Assembly (NCBI GenBank): GCA_019429105.1
Contig: JAHYJE010000003.1
Coordinates: 1 to 64,000, forward strand
Direction of reading: 5' to 3'
Source: Syntrophobacterales bacterium
GTDB taxonomy: Bacteria; Desulfobacterota; Syntrophia; Syntrophales; UBA5619
DNA: 64,000 nt
How positions within the stretch are numbered: the stretch's first letter is position 1; each line of letters starts with the position of its first letter. This document shows, in pieces, positions 26,567 through 36,051 of this stretch. Both the position numbers and the translations under genes were made by a program. The notes beneath the pieces were generated by a model. That model was given only the letters and a program-made list of their open reading frames with translations. It did not search any database and was not told the origin of the DNA.

Positions 26567-27052
26567 TCAGAGGTCGTACAGGGTTTCGTCAACGCAAGGA
26601 GCGGTTCTTTTTCGGCCGCTCCCTTTTTTATTGAATAAAACCGGCTCCTCCGCCTCCAGAAGCGAGCCCAACTCCTCTTCAATGCGGTCCGGATCTTCCC
26701 CCTGCTCCAAACGGTTCAGGGCATCTTCCATGCCGTCGCCGAAGGAGATTCCCGCGGCGTCGCTCAGCTTCCTCATCAACTGCGCCGCCTGGCGCGGATC
26801 GTTTTCGTCCATTTTCTCAGTCTCGCCGGCCAGCATCGCCATCGCCTTTTCCATCTTCGCCTCGTCGAGTTGCGGCATTTCCTCGCCGGCGGATTCTTCT
26901 TTGCCCCTGGAGACCTTTGCGAAGAGAGACATCTGCCGCTTCAGAGGACCCTGGCAGCGCGGGCAGATGGGGGCTGCCTGCGTGTTTACGCCCCGGGAGA
27001 AAAAATTAAAGACGGTGTTGCAGTTTTCACAGTAAAATTCATAAATTGGCAT
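26567..27052 (-). CDS. FmdB-type zinc-ribbon protein
   Basis: This 161-residue protein starts MPIYEFYCENCNTVF and has the second CxxC pair in APICPRCQGPLKRQM, the FmdB/CxxC zinc-ribbon signature. The following 100 residues are acidic and helical (LDEAKMEKAMAMLAGETEKMDENDP), with a basic tail (KKGSGRKRTAPC). The first member was named as a regulator of formamidase, but no general function is established. AAAGGAG precedes ATG 27052. It is divergent from the helicase gene. Confidence 0.85.
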   Translation of the reverse strand: MPIYEFYCENCNTVFNFFSRGVNTQAAPICPRCQGPLKRQMSLFAKVSRGKEESAGEEMPQLDEAKMEKAMAMLAGETEKMDENDPRQAAQLMRKLSDAAGISFGDGMEDALNRLEQGEDPDRIEEELGSLLEAEEPVLFNKKGSGRKRTAPCVDETLYDL

Positions 27053-27241
27053 ATTTTGTGGTTTTCTCCTTTTTCATAACGCTGTAGTACGTATAGCATG
27101 AAACGACTATTTTTTGAACCACCATAAAAATATAAGGACGCGATTCCATTAAAACTGACATTTACGCTTCTTCCGCTTGAGGCAGGGAGGCCTCTGTCTA
27201 TTTAAATTATACAGATATTCGTAACTTAGACAGCAAATTAC

Positions 27242-27270
27242 TTGACAATATCCCGCCGCCGGCGTATAGC
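27242..27270 (+). promoter_or_regulatory. Candidate promoter and long leader of the DEAD-box helicase gene
   Basis: A perfect TTGACA (27242-27247) and TATAGC (27265-27270) are spaced by 17 bases. Transcription from here would give a leader of about 155 bases before the helicase start. That leader contains a CCGGGT/ACCCGG hairpin (near 27377-27393). Long structured leaders are common on cold-responsive RNA helicase genes. The remainder of the 380-base gap from 27053 is AT-rich with nothing recognisable. Confidence 0.5.
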
Positions 27271-27431
27271 GGTATGCGGGTCGGTTGACTTTAAGCCGCT
27301 GAGTATGAAGTATTCTGATGGCTGCGGCCCTTGGCGAAGAATCCGTCAGGAATGGCGATGGAGAGGGTTCTCCGGGTAAAAGACCCGGGGAAAAGAGATA
27401 GATAACGCCCGAGCAGGGCAGAAGGTGAGAG

Positions 27432-28985
27432 ATGGAAGAGGATTATAAAGAGGAGCAAAATCAGACAGCAAATAGTCAAACAATGGAGTTGGAACAACCG
27501 GTGCGCAATGGCGATGAAGAACATCCGGAAAACCCGCTTGCCGCAATTACCCTTTCCGACCTTTCGCCGCGCCTCCAGAAGGCATGCGCGATGGCCGGCT
27601 GGACGGGATTGCTGCCGGTTCAGTCCCAGGCCGTTCCCTATATCATGGCCGGCAGGAATCTGATGGTGCAGTCGCAGACGGGGAGCGGCAAGACAGGCGC
27701 CTTTTTGCTGCCGATCATCGAGAGGATAAATCCGCAGAAAAAGGCGTGCCAGGCGCTGGTTCTGGTGCCGACAAGGGAGCTTGCCCTGCAGGTTTCCCGG
27801 GAAGCGGAGCTTTTAACCGAGGGGAGCGGACTCAGAACAGTCGTCGTTTATGGCGGCGTCAAATACGAACCCCAGCTTGAGGCCATTCGCGCCGGGGCGC
27901 AGCTTGTTGTCGGAACGCCGGGGCGCATTCTGGATCACCTCCTCAAAGGCGCCCTGAAGCTCGACAAATTGAGCATTTTCGTCTTCGACGAGGCAGACCG
28001 GATGCTTTCGATGGGGTTTTATCCGGACATGAAAAGGGTTCAGCAGTTTCTCCCCAAGCACCCCCTCAACGGGTGCATGTTTTCCGCGACCTTTTCGCCT
28101 TTTATCATCCGGCTGGCCGAGGAGTTTCTGGGCAAGGCGGATTTCCTCAGTCTGAGCCGCGACCATATCCATGTCGCCAATACAGCGCACCTTTTCTACA
28201 TTGTTCAGGGAGTGCAGAAGGAACGGGCGCTGATAAGAATCATTGAGATGGAAAACCCGATTTCGGCAATCATATTTTGCAATATGCGCTCGACGGTCCA
28301 TTTTGTCACCGTGGTGTTGAAACGCTTTGGCTACGATGCCGATGAACTCAGCTCCGATCTTTCCCAGGGCGACCGGGAAAAGGTCATGGGGAGGCTCCGC
28401 AAGGGCGACCTGCGTTTTCTGGTGGCAACCGACGTGGCAGCCCGGGGGATTGACATCCCCGATCTTTCCCATGTCTTTCAATATGAACCGCCGGAGGACC
28501 CGGAGCTCTACATCCACCGGGCGGGAAGAACCGGGCGGGTGGGGGCAAGCGGCACCGCGATTACCCTGGCGGCCGGGATGGAGCAGTTTGCGCTTAAGGC
28601 CATTGCTCGCAGTTTCAACATCACCGATATGGAAGAACGAAAACTCCCCGAGGAAAATGATGTCGCGGAGATCGTCGCCCAGCGGGTCATCGCCGGCCTG
28701 GAAGCTGATCTCCGGTCGCGCGACAACCTCGAGCGGGAAAGGATGCGGCGCTTCATTTCTCTGGGCAGAACCCTTTCCGAAGCGGAAGAAGATTCCCCGC
28801 TGATCGCGATGCTTCTGGATGATTACTACAACAAAACGCTGCACAAGGCGCCTCAGTCGCCGTCCATAAGCGTGGCGATAACCGCGGCGGTGGCGCCGAA
28901 TGGCGGTGCAGGCAAAAAACGGCCGAGGACGAGAAAACCCCGGCGCAGTTCCTCCGGGGAGGGGTCAGCAGCCGCACAGCAATAG
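27432..28985 (+). CDS. DEAD-box ATP-dependent RNA helicase
   Basis: This 517-residue helicase has the full motif set: Q motif ([16 protein letters not shown]...PVQSQ), motif I QTGSGKTG (about residues 83-90), Ia PTRELALQ, motif II DEAD (VFDEADRML), motif III SAT, motif [13 protein letters not shown] and motif [15 protein letters not shown] basic C-terminal tail ([14 protein letters not shown]) probably helps RNA binding. It likely remodels ribosomal or messenger RNA at low temperature. GAAGGTGAGAG precedes the start; typA follows 50 bases after it. Confidence 0.93.
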   Translation: MEEDYKEEQNQTANSQTMELEQPVRNGDEEHPENPLAAITLSDLSPRLQKACAMAGWTGLLPVQSQAVPYIMAGRNLMVQSQTGSGKTGAFLLPIIERINPQKKACQALVLVPTRELALQVSREAELLTEGSGLRTVVVYGGVKYEPQLEAIRAGAQLVVGTPGRILDHLLKGALKLDKLSIFVFDEADRMLSMGFYPDMKRVQQFLPKHPLNGCMFSATFSPFIIRLAEEFLGKADFLSLSRDHIHVANTAHLFYIVQGVQKERALIRIIEMENPISAIIFCNMRSTVHFVTVVLKRFGYDADELSSDLSQGDREKVMGRLRKGDLRFLVATDVAARGIDIPDLSHVFQYEPPEDPELYIHRAGRTGRVGASGTAITLAAGMEQFALKAIARSFNITDMEERKLPEENDVAEIVAQRVIAGLEADLRSRDNLERERMRRFISLGRTLSEAEEDSPLIAMLLDDYYNKTLHKAPQSPSISVAITAAVAPNGGAGKKRPRTRKPRRSSSGEGSAAAQQ

Positions 28986-29035
28986 ACAATTTACAAATCA
29001 GGAACATACATAAGGGAAGGATTGAAAGAAAGCAG

Positions 29036-30841
29036 ATGAGAAAAGAAAAAATACGCAATATCGCCATCATATCCCATGTTGACCACGGCAAGACAACGCT
29101 TGTGGATGGGCTTTTACGGCAGACCGGCACGTTTCGCGAGAATCAGGTCATCGAGGAGCGCGTCATGGATTCCATGGAGCTCGAAAAAGAGCGGGGAATC
29201 ACGATCATGGCCAAAAACACGGCGATTCTTTACAAGGATGTGAAAATAAATGTCGTTGACACCCCCGGCCATGCCGACTTCGGCGGCGAGGTCGAGCGGA
29301 GTCTCAATATGGTGGATGGGGCGATTCTCCTCGTTGACGCGAGCGAAGGACCCCTTCCCCAGACCCGCTTTGTGCTGAAAAAGGCCCTGGCGCGCGGACT
29401 CCCGATCATTCTGATCATCAACAAGATTGACCGCCCGGATGCGCGAATCGAGGAGGTAATCAACGAGGTTTACGACCTTTTCATCGATCTCGACGCCACG
29501 GAAAAGCAGATCGAGTTTCCGATTCTCTACACAAACGCCAAAAAGGGCGTCGCCCACGTCAAATTGGGGGATAATTCTAACGACATGACGCCGCTCTTTC
29601 AGGCGATAGTGACGTCCATCCCCGGGCCGGAGGCGGACGACGCGGCGGTTCCGCAGTTTCTGGTAACTAATCTGGATTACGACTCCTACGTCGGGCAGCT
29701 TGCCGTCGGGCGTCTGATGAACGGCGTTCTGGAACTCCGCCAGGCCTATACCCTTTGCGGCGAAAATGGCGCAACACAAGCTGTTAAATTTTCAGCCCTT
29801 TATACGTTTGTCGGCATGAAGAAGGTGGCCGTCGAAAAAATAGAGGCCGGCGATATCGCCGCCTTTGCCGGGGTGGAGAATCTGAATATCGGCGACACGA
29901 TTTCCTCGCTGGAAAACCCCCAGCCCCTGCCGCGAATCAACGTTGATGAGCCGACGGTGTCGATGCTATTTTTTGTCAACAACGGGCCGATGGCCGGTCG
30001 GGAGGGGAAATTCCTCACCTCCCGCCATATCAAGGACAGGCTGGAACGGGAAACCCTGCGCAATGTGGCGGTCCGGATCAAGCCGACGGAACGGGCAGAC
30101 GCCTTCGAGGTTTGCGGGCGGGGGGAGTTGCAGATGGCGATCATCATCGAGACCATGCGTCGGGAAGGGTATGAGTTCATGGTTTCGAAGCCCCGCGTCA
30201 TCACCAAAATGCAGGGCGGCAAGGAGTTCGAACCGGTGGAAAGGGTGTTTATCGATGTCCCGGAGGAGTTTATCGGGGTGCTGTCCGAGAAACTGGCGGC
30301 GCGCAAGGGGCGGATGGTCAGTCTCGTCAACAAGGGCAGCGGGCGGGTGAACCTCGAATTCATCGTCCCGTCGCGGGGGCTCATTGGCTTCCGGAGCCAT
30401 TTTCTGACCGATACGAAAGGCTCCGGGGTAATGAACACGCTGCTTGAAGGCTACGAGCCATGGGCCGGTCCCATCCCTCAGCGGCTGACCGGCGCGCTTG
30501 TTGCCGACCGTCCGGGGAAAACGACCGCCTATGCCTGCCATGCGATGGCCGATCGCGGCGAGCTGATTATTTCCCCCGGCACGGAGGTTTATGCCGGGAT
30601 GGTTGTCGGGGAGCGCAACCGCACGGTGGATATTGACGTCAACATCGTCAAGGAGAAAAAGCTGACCAACATGAGGGCTTCGACTTCCGATCAGACGGTA
30701 ATCCTGCGCCCGGCGCGGCTCATGTCGCTCGATGTGTGCATCGAGTTTATCGCTGAAGACGAGTTGGTGGAGATTACGCCGGGAAGCATCCGCCTCAGAA
30801 AGGCCGATCTTTCCGCCCATTCCCGGCCCACGGTAAAATAA
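29036..30841 (+). CDS. typA: Ribosome-binding GTPase TypA/BipA
   Basis: This 601-residue translational GTPase starts with [17 protein letters not shown] (G1), has the switch region [13 protein letters not shown] (G2), [14 protein letters not shown] (G3), NKIDRPDAR (G4), EF-G-like domains and the BipA-specific C-terminal domain ([11 protein letters not shown], near residue 540). It binds ribosomes under stress and assists 50S assembly. Length agrees with the family (about 600). It is adjacent to the DEAD-box helicase, another assembly factor. Confidence 0.95.
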   Translation: MRKEKIRNIAIISHVDHGKTTLVDGLLRQTGTFRENQVIEERVMDSMELEKERGITIMAKNTAILYKDVKINVVDTPGHADFGGEVERSLNMVDGAILLVDASEGPLPQTRFVLKKALARGLPIILIINKIDRPDARIEEVINEVYDLFIDLDATEKQIEFPILYTNAKKGVAHVKLGDNSNDMTPLFQAIVTSIPGPEADDAAVPQFLVTNLDYDSYVGQLAVGRLMNGVLELRQAYTLCGENGATQAVKFSALYTFVGMKKVAVEKIEAGDIAAFAGVENLNIGDTISSLENPQPLPRINVDEPTVSMLFFVNNGPMAGREGKFLTSRHIKDRLERETLRNVAVRIKPTERADAFEVCGRGELQMAIIIETMRREGYEFMVSKPRVITKMQGGKEFEPVERVFIDVPEEFIGVLSEKLAARKGRMVSLVNKGSGRVNLEFIVPSRGLIGFRSHFLTDTKGSGVMNTLLEGYEPWAGPIPQRLTGALVADRPGKTTAYACHAMADRGELIISPGTEVYAGMVVGERNRTVDIDVNIVKEKKLTNMRASTSDQTVILRPARLMSLDVCIEFIAEDELVEITPGSIRLRKADLSAHSRPTVK

Positions 30842-30926
30842 AAAATAAAATATTCAAGCTGATAAGGGAAGAAGAGAGTAATATCCGAGGAAACCGACCG
30901 TAAGTTAAAACTGATGGAGGTGAAAG

Positions 30927-32126
30927 ATGAAATATCCGGAAATTGCCTTTGAACCTTTTTTTACCTGGGTAAACCGGCCGCGGATCCTCTACGCGCCGGG
31001 CGTTCGCAAGGAGATCGGCTTTGAGATGTCGCAACTCGGTGGAACGAGAGTCGCCCTCTTTACCGACCGGGGGCTCGTCAATGCGGGCGTTGCGGAGATG
31101 GTCATCGCCGAGGTCAAAAACTCCGTTTTGGAGCTGGCCGGCGTGTTTGACGGCGTTCTGCAGGACGCCCGGATCGAGGTAATCAACGCCGGGGCGGCCT
31201 TTTACCGCAGCGTCAACGCCGACTGCCTGATTGCCGTTGGCGGCGGGAGCGTGATGGACACCGCCAAGGCGGTGAACATCATGATCGGCAGCGGCGATCA
31301 TGACTTTCAACCCCTCGCCGATCAGGCGGGGCTGTGGGACGGGGCAAAGCCGCTTGCCCCCCATATCGCCTTTCCCACGACGGCGGGAACCGGTTGCGAA
31401 ATCACCAGCGCGATGGTTGTCCTCGATACCAAAGCGAAGGCGAAGCTTTCGGTCACGCATCCTTACTGCAACGCCGATCTCGCGCTGCTCGATCCGGAGC
31501 TGACCTTCAAACTTCCCCCCAAAATAACCGCGTTTACCGGGATGGATGCGCTGACCCATGCGATAGAAGCGGCGCTCTCCACCGGCGCGGAACCGATTGC
31601 CGACGCACTGTCGCTGCACGCGATCCGCCTGATCTTCAAATATCTGCCTAAGGCGGTGCGCGAACCCCAAAACAGCGAAGCCCGAGGCAATATGATGCTG
31701 GCCAGCACGATGGCGGCCATGGGGTTCGGAAACACGATGACCGGGGCGGTGCACGCCCTGGCCCATGCCCTCGGCGCCCTTTATGGAATCCCTCATGGGC
31801 TGGCCAATGCGATCATGCTGCCGCATGTAATGGCCTTCAATATTATTGATGAAAGAAGCGAAAAATTCCGGATGATTGCCGACGCGATGGGGATCGAGGT
31901 CGGAAAGATGGATCCACAGATGGCCGCCGCAGCAGCCGTCGAGGCGGTGAAACAGTTGCTGGCGACGATTGGCTTGTCCGAGACGCTGAAGGATTTCGCC
32001 GTTCCGACGGACCGGGACGCCCTGCAGCCCTTGGTGGAGCTCGCAGCCGCCGACGGGCAGATCGGCTACAATCCGCGGTATGTCGAGGAAGACGATATCT
32101 TAACCCTCTATCAGCAGGCTCATTAG
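30927..32126 (+). CDS. Iron-containing alcohol dehydrogenase
   Basis: This 399-residue group III alcohol dehydrogenase binds NAD near GGGSVMDTAKAVN (about residues 95-107). Metal ligands are expected in GMDALTHAIEA (Asp, His) and in the region TGAVHALAHALGALYGIPHG, which supplies two more histidines. It would interconvert an alcohol and an aldehyde or ketone. The downstream SCP2 protein and tungsten aldehyde oxidoreductase suggest an alcohol-to-acid route. TGGAGGTGAAAG precedes the start. Confidence 0.9.
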   Translation: MKYPEIAFEPFFTWVNRPRILYAPGVRKEIGFEMSQLGGTRVALFTDRGLVNAGVAEMVIAEVKNSVLELAGVFDGVLQDARIEVINAGAAFYRSVNADCLIAVGGGSVMDTAKAVNIMIGSGDHDFQPLADQAGLWDGAKPLAPHIAFPTTAGTGCEITSAMVVLDTKAKAKLSVTHPYCNADLALLDPELTFKLPPKITAFTGMDALTHAIEAALSTGAEPIADALSLHAIRLIFKYLPKAVREPQNSEARGNMMLASTMAAMGFGNTMTGAVHALAHALGALYGIPHGLANAIMLPHVMAFNIIDERSEKFRMIADAMGIEVGKMDPQMAAAAAVEAVKQLLATIGLSETLKDFAVPTDRDALQPLVELAAADGQIGYNPRYVEEDDILTLYQQAH

Positions 32127-32140
32127 AAAGGAGAAAAATC

Positions 32141-32560
32141 ATGCTATACTGGAAGGATTCACAAGAGGCGGTAACCGCAATCACAGGGCTTTTCGCAGGA
32201 GTGGCCAATGATCCGGAGCTGGGAGAGTCGATGAAAAAGGTCAATCAACTAATACTTTTCGATTATTCTGAAAGCGGGCCGGGCTGCGCGATCTGGGTTG
32301 ACACCCGCAACGGCAAGTACGAATTCGGCGCCGGCGATCCTCCGGGCGCGCCGGATTTGATCATGAGCCTCTCCGCGGATGACGCCCATCTGTCCTGGCT
32401 AAACAAGCTCAACCCGGTTATGGCGATCACCCGCAAAAAGATCCGGGTGAAGGGTTCTGCGACCGGGCTCTTGAAGCTGGCCCCGAAGCTCAAAAAGGTT
32501 GCCGTTATCTACGAGCAGGTTTTGAAAGAGCTGGGGATGGAAGACAAGATCGTCAAATAA
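32141..32560 (+). CDS. SCP2 sterol-transfer-family protein
   Basis: A 139-residue soluble protein matches the SCP2 lipid-binding fold: an N-terminal helix, then LILFDYSESGPGCAIWVDTRNGKYEFG, a PDLIMSLSADDA strand-helix unit, and the closing ITRKKIRVKGSATGLLKLAPKL motif. Such domains bind lipids or acyl-CoA-like molecules. It lies 14 bases after the alcohol dehydrogenase and 84 bases before the aldehyde oxidoreductase, so it may carry a hydrophobic substrate between them; this is inference from position. Confidence 0.85.
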   Translation: MLYWKDSQEAVTAITGLFAGVANDPELGESMKKVNQLILFDYSESGPGCAIWVDTRNGKYEFGAGDPPGAPDLIMSLSADDAHLSWLNKLNPVMAITRKKIRVKGSATGLLKLAPKLKKVAVIYEQVLKELGMEDKIVK

Positions 32561-32644
32561 TCGTGGCGCCCTGTCCAGTCAGGCGCTGCTCCTGCCAAGA
32601 GAAAAGTCCGGGGGAAACTGCTAAAAAACAAGAGGAGGCGAGCG

Positions 32645-34522
32645 ATGAAAGGCAATACCGGAAAGATCATCAACATCAACCTCAGTACACGCTCGATCGC
32701 AATAGAAACACTGCCCGAGGAATGGTATCGTCTCTACATCGGCGGCAGCGGACTGGCGGCCAAAATCTTCCAGGAGCGGGGGGACTTCTCCCTTGATCCG
32801 TTGGCTCCCGAGGCGATGCTGATCTTCATGAACGGCCCGTTTGCCGGTTTGAAACTGTCCGGCGCGAGCCGCGGCAGCGTCGCCGGCTGCTCCCCCCTCA
32901 CCGGACACTGGGGGGATTCCTCCTGCGGCGGTTATTTCGCGCCGGAGCTGCGCTATTGCGGTTTTGACGGTCTGGTTGTTACCGGGAGAGCGGCTGAACC
33001 TTCCCTGATCAGCATCGAGGGCGAGCAGGTCACGCTTCTGCCGGCTGCCCAGTATTGGGGACGCGGCACGGAGGAGGCGACAAGATTGCTCAAGGAGGGT
33101 TTCGGCAAGGACAGCCGTTCGATGATGATCGGACCGGCCGGGGAAAACGGCGTGAAGTTCGCCAATATCATTCATGAGGGGCAAAACGCGGCCGGCCGGG
33201 CGGGATTCGGGGCGCTGATGGGCGCCAAGAACCTCAAGGCGGTCGTCGTCAAGGCACGCAAAAAGGAGATGGCGCTTGCCGACGCCGAAGGGTACGAAAT
33301 CCTCCGGGGAGATCTGAACGGACGGATAAACGACGCCTTGGCCTCGAGCGTCTTGCGCGAAAACGGCACTGCGGCGAATCTGATCGGCGGCGTTTACAGC
33401 GGCGATGTCCCGGTTAAAAACTGGACTTCCAATTTCTGGGAGGAGGCCGCGGAGGCGCTTAACGGGACAACGCTTACGGAAAAATATCTGACGCGGCGCA
33501 CCGGCTGCCTGTACTGCGGGATTGCCTGCAAGCGGATTGTCGAGGTGAAGGAGGAGCCGTTTGCGGTGCCGGAAGGAGGAGGACCGGAATACGAGACAAT
33601 CGTCGCCTTCGGCACGCTGCTGGGGTCGCTGGATTTGGCCGCAACCTGCAAGGCCAGCCGGCTCTGCAACGATTCCGGGGTGGATACAATCTCCTGCGGG
33701 GCGACGATCGCCTGGGCGATGGAGGCCTTTGAGAAGGGCGATCTGACCCGGGAGGACACAGGCGGACTGGCGCTGCACTGGGGAGACATGACGGCGGTGC
33801 TTGATATTCTGCTGCCGGCAATCGTCAAAAAAGAGGGAAAATTGGGCGCACTTTTGGCGGAGGGCAGCCGGGAGGCGGCCCGCAGACTGGGCAAGGGGCT
33901 CGACTACACCGCGCAGAGCAAGGGGCTCGAAGCGCCGATGCACGACCCCCGGGGGGGTGGTTACGGGCTGGCCTTGACCTACGCGATGAGCGCTCGCGGG
34001 ACGTGCCATGTCGCCGATCCGATGCTGTTTATAGAAATGGGCGCCCGCTACTATCCGGAGATCGGCTTCGAGTACATCCTGGAGCCGCAGTCAGAAAAAG
34101 ACAAGGCAGCGGCGGCCGCGGTTTCCGTGGCGCTGGGGGCGATCGAAAACAGCGCCTGTTTCTGCCAGTTTGCCGATGCCGAGGTGACGATTCCGGATTG
34201 GCTTGCCCTCTTCAAAACCGTTGCCGGTTACGAGTGGGATGCCGAAGAATTCCTGAGGGCGGGACGGCGGATTTTCTACCTGAAGCGGCTGATCAACGGC
34301 CGCTACGGTTTGAGCGGGAAGGACGATGATTTAACCCCGCGGATGCGGGCGCCGGGAAGCGGCGGCGAGGCGGATGGCGCCCGTTTTGATCTGGAAAAGA
34401 TGAAGGCGCGTTTCTATGAAATTATGAAAATAGATCCCGAAAGCGGCCTGCCGACAAAAGCGGCGCTGGCAGATTGCGGCATGGCCGATGAACTCGACAA
34501 GCTTACCGCAGAATGTCCATAA
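32645..34522 (+). CDS. aor: Tungsten-dependent aldehyde ferredoxin oxidoreductase
   Basis: This 625-residue enzyme oxidises aldehydes to acids (or the reverse) with ferredoxin, using a tungsten bis-pterin and one [4Fe-4S] cluster. Three cluster ligands are Cys288, Cys291 and Cys295 (GCLYCGIACKR), and a further cysteine lies near residue 506 (NSACFCQFAD). The pterin-binding stretch GRAGFGALMGAKNLKAVVV is at about residues 184-202, and the first domain has SGASRGSVAGCSP. Tungsten may reach it through ModABC upstream. GAGGAGGC precedes the start. It closes a run with an alcohol dehydrogenase and an SCP2 protein. Confidence 0.93.
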   Translation: MKGNTGKIININLSTRSIAIETLPEEWYRLYIGGSGLAAKIFQERGDFSLDPLAPEAMLIFMNGPFAGLKLSGASRGSVAGCSPLTGHWGDSSCGGYFAPELRYCGFDGLVVTGRAAEPSLISIEGEQVTLLPAAQYWGRGTEEATRLLKEGFGKDSRSMMIGPAGENGVKFANIIHEGQNAAGRAGFGALMGAKNLKAVVVKARKKEMALADAEGYEILRGDLNGRINDALASSVLRENGTAANLIGGVYSGDVPVKNWTSNFWEEAAEALNGTTLTEKYLTRRTGCLYCGIACKRIVEVKEEPFAVPEGGGPEYETIVAFGTLLGSLDLAATCKASRLCNDSGVDTISCGATIAWAMEAFEKGDLTREDTGGLALHWGDMTAVLDILLPAIVKKEGKLGALLAEGSREAARRLGKGLDYTAQSKGLEAPMHDPRGGGYGLALTYAMSARGTCHVADPMLFIEMGARYYPEIGFEYILEPQSEKDKAAAAAVSVALGAIENSACFCQFADAEVTIPDWLALFKTVAGYEWDAEEFLRAGRRIFYLKRLINGRYGLSGKDDDLTPRMRAPGSGGEADGARFDLEKMKARFYEIMKIDPESGLPTKAALADCGMADELDKLTAECP

Positions 34523-34746
34523 AGCGAAGTTTTCAGGCATGGAAAAACATTTCGCCGTCGGCTCAACCCGATAATAAAATCTCCTTCGTGGGCAAGATCG
34601 ACAAGAAGATCCTGCGGAAAGAGGCCCAATAGAGAAACCTTTGAAAGACGAGACTTTCGTCGTTTGGATGTATCTCAACGGGATAGAGCAAAAGGGTGGC
34701 AATAATTGTCTTTGCTAACAGGGATGACATATGCCATATTGAACAT

Positions 34747-35902
34747 ATGATCAGCGATAACTTAAAATACGTCATCCGTCAATTCGTCGAAAGGGTGTTG
34801 CCTGCCTGCAAACCACGGGAACTGGTTATCCCCACCGGCACCGGCAAAGTTGTCGGTCTGGCCGGCGTCAGACGGTCCGGCAAGACGTTCCTGTTCTTTG
34901 ATGCCATCCAGAGGCTGGCATTGCAAAGGGTTGATCGTCGTCGGATCATGTATCTGAATTTCGAGGATGACCGGCTGGGAGCGGTGGATACGCCGCCTCT
35001 GCGACACGGAAGACGTGGAGGTGTTCATCACCGGAGCCTCTTCGCAGTTGCTGACGCGCGACCTGGCCACGGCCTTGCGGGGCCGCAGCATTACCCTGGA
35101 AGTGTTCCCGCTCTCTTTCCGGGAATATCTGATGTTCCGGGAGATCGAGGTCGTGCCGCACAGCGCCGACAATGAGAGCCGCCTTCGCCATGAACTGGAG
35201 TCGTATCTGTCCTGCGGCGGCTTTCCGGAGATCGTGCTAGCCGATGAGGCGTTGCGGCCGTTGATTCTGGAGGAGTATTCGTCTCTGATGCTCTACCGGG
35301 ACGTGGTGGAACGATATGGGGTGCGCAACGAGAAGCTGATGCGCGATCTGTTGCGGCACTGCTTCCGCAATACCGGTTCGCTCCTGAACGTGAGCAAACT
35401 GCACAAGGACTTCGCATCTCTGGGGTATAACGTTTCCAAGAACACCCTCTTTGACTATCTCGGCTACCTTGAGGACGCCTTTCTGGCGTTTCTGCAGCCG
35501 AAACGGGAAGCCTCGCTCCGGAAGCAGGAGCACAATCCCAAGAAGCTGCATGTGATTGACACGGGACTGATTGCCGCCTACCAGCCGTTTCCGAACCGTG
35601 ATCTGGGCCACAAACTGGAGACCGTGGTATTCCTGGAGAACCGGCGCAGCCGCAAGGATCTTTTCTATTATGCCAACGGCAGCGAGGTTGATCTGTGCGA
35701 CGGAGAGGGAAAAATGTTCGTCAATACCTGCTGGAATCTGGCTGATGCTGAAACATTCCGACGGGAGAAGGCCGCCATGGCGTTTGGCGTCGCCCAGTGG
35801 CCGGAAGCGGAAGGGCGGCTTCTCTTTCACGAGTACGCGCCCGGACAGGAGCGGGAGGCGCCCGGAGCGCAGGCCGCCTGGAGGTATTTGCTTCGCTTAT
35901 AG
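34747..35902 (+). pseudogene. AAA-type ATPase of DUF4143 family, inactivated by internal deletion
   Basis: The first frame (from ATG 34747) encodes the start of a DUF4143-type ATPase with Walker A in GVRRSGKTFLFF and the strand MYLNFEDDRL near codon 78. It then loses sense. A second frame, entered around 34967, carries on with GWERWIRRLCDTEDVEVFITGASSQLL and the complete DUF4143 C-terminal part to 35902. Intact relatives have roughly 30 residues between these points, including Walker B. The join lies in CCGGCTGG, so a deletion removed Walker B and shifted the frame. The gene sits before the DUF1156 methyltransferase. Confidence 0.8.
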
Positions 35903-36051
35903 AGAGCAAACCCTGCACATGGAGTGGATCGCCGCGCTGGACCTTCAGGAGTTTTCAACGGAGGATCGAGATCGGGAAAAGCTATTTTAGCCAAAGGAAT
36001 GGAACGTGACGAAAGGTTGCATTGCCTCGGAGAAAAGATTATAGGCACATC

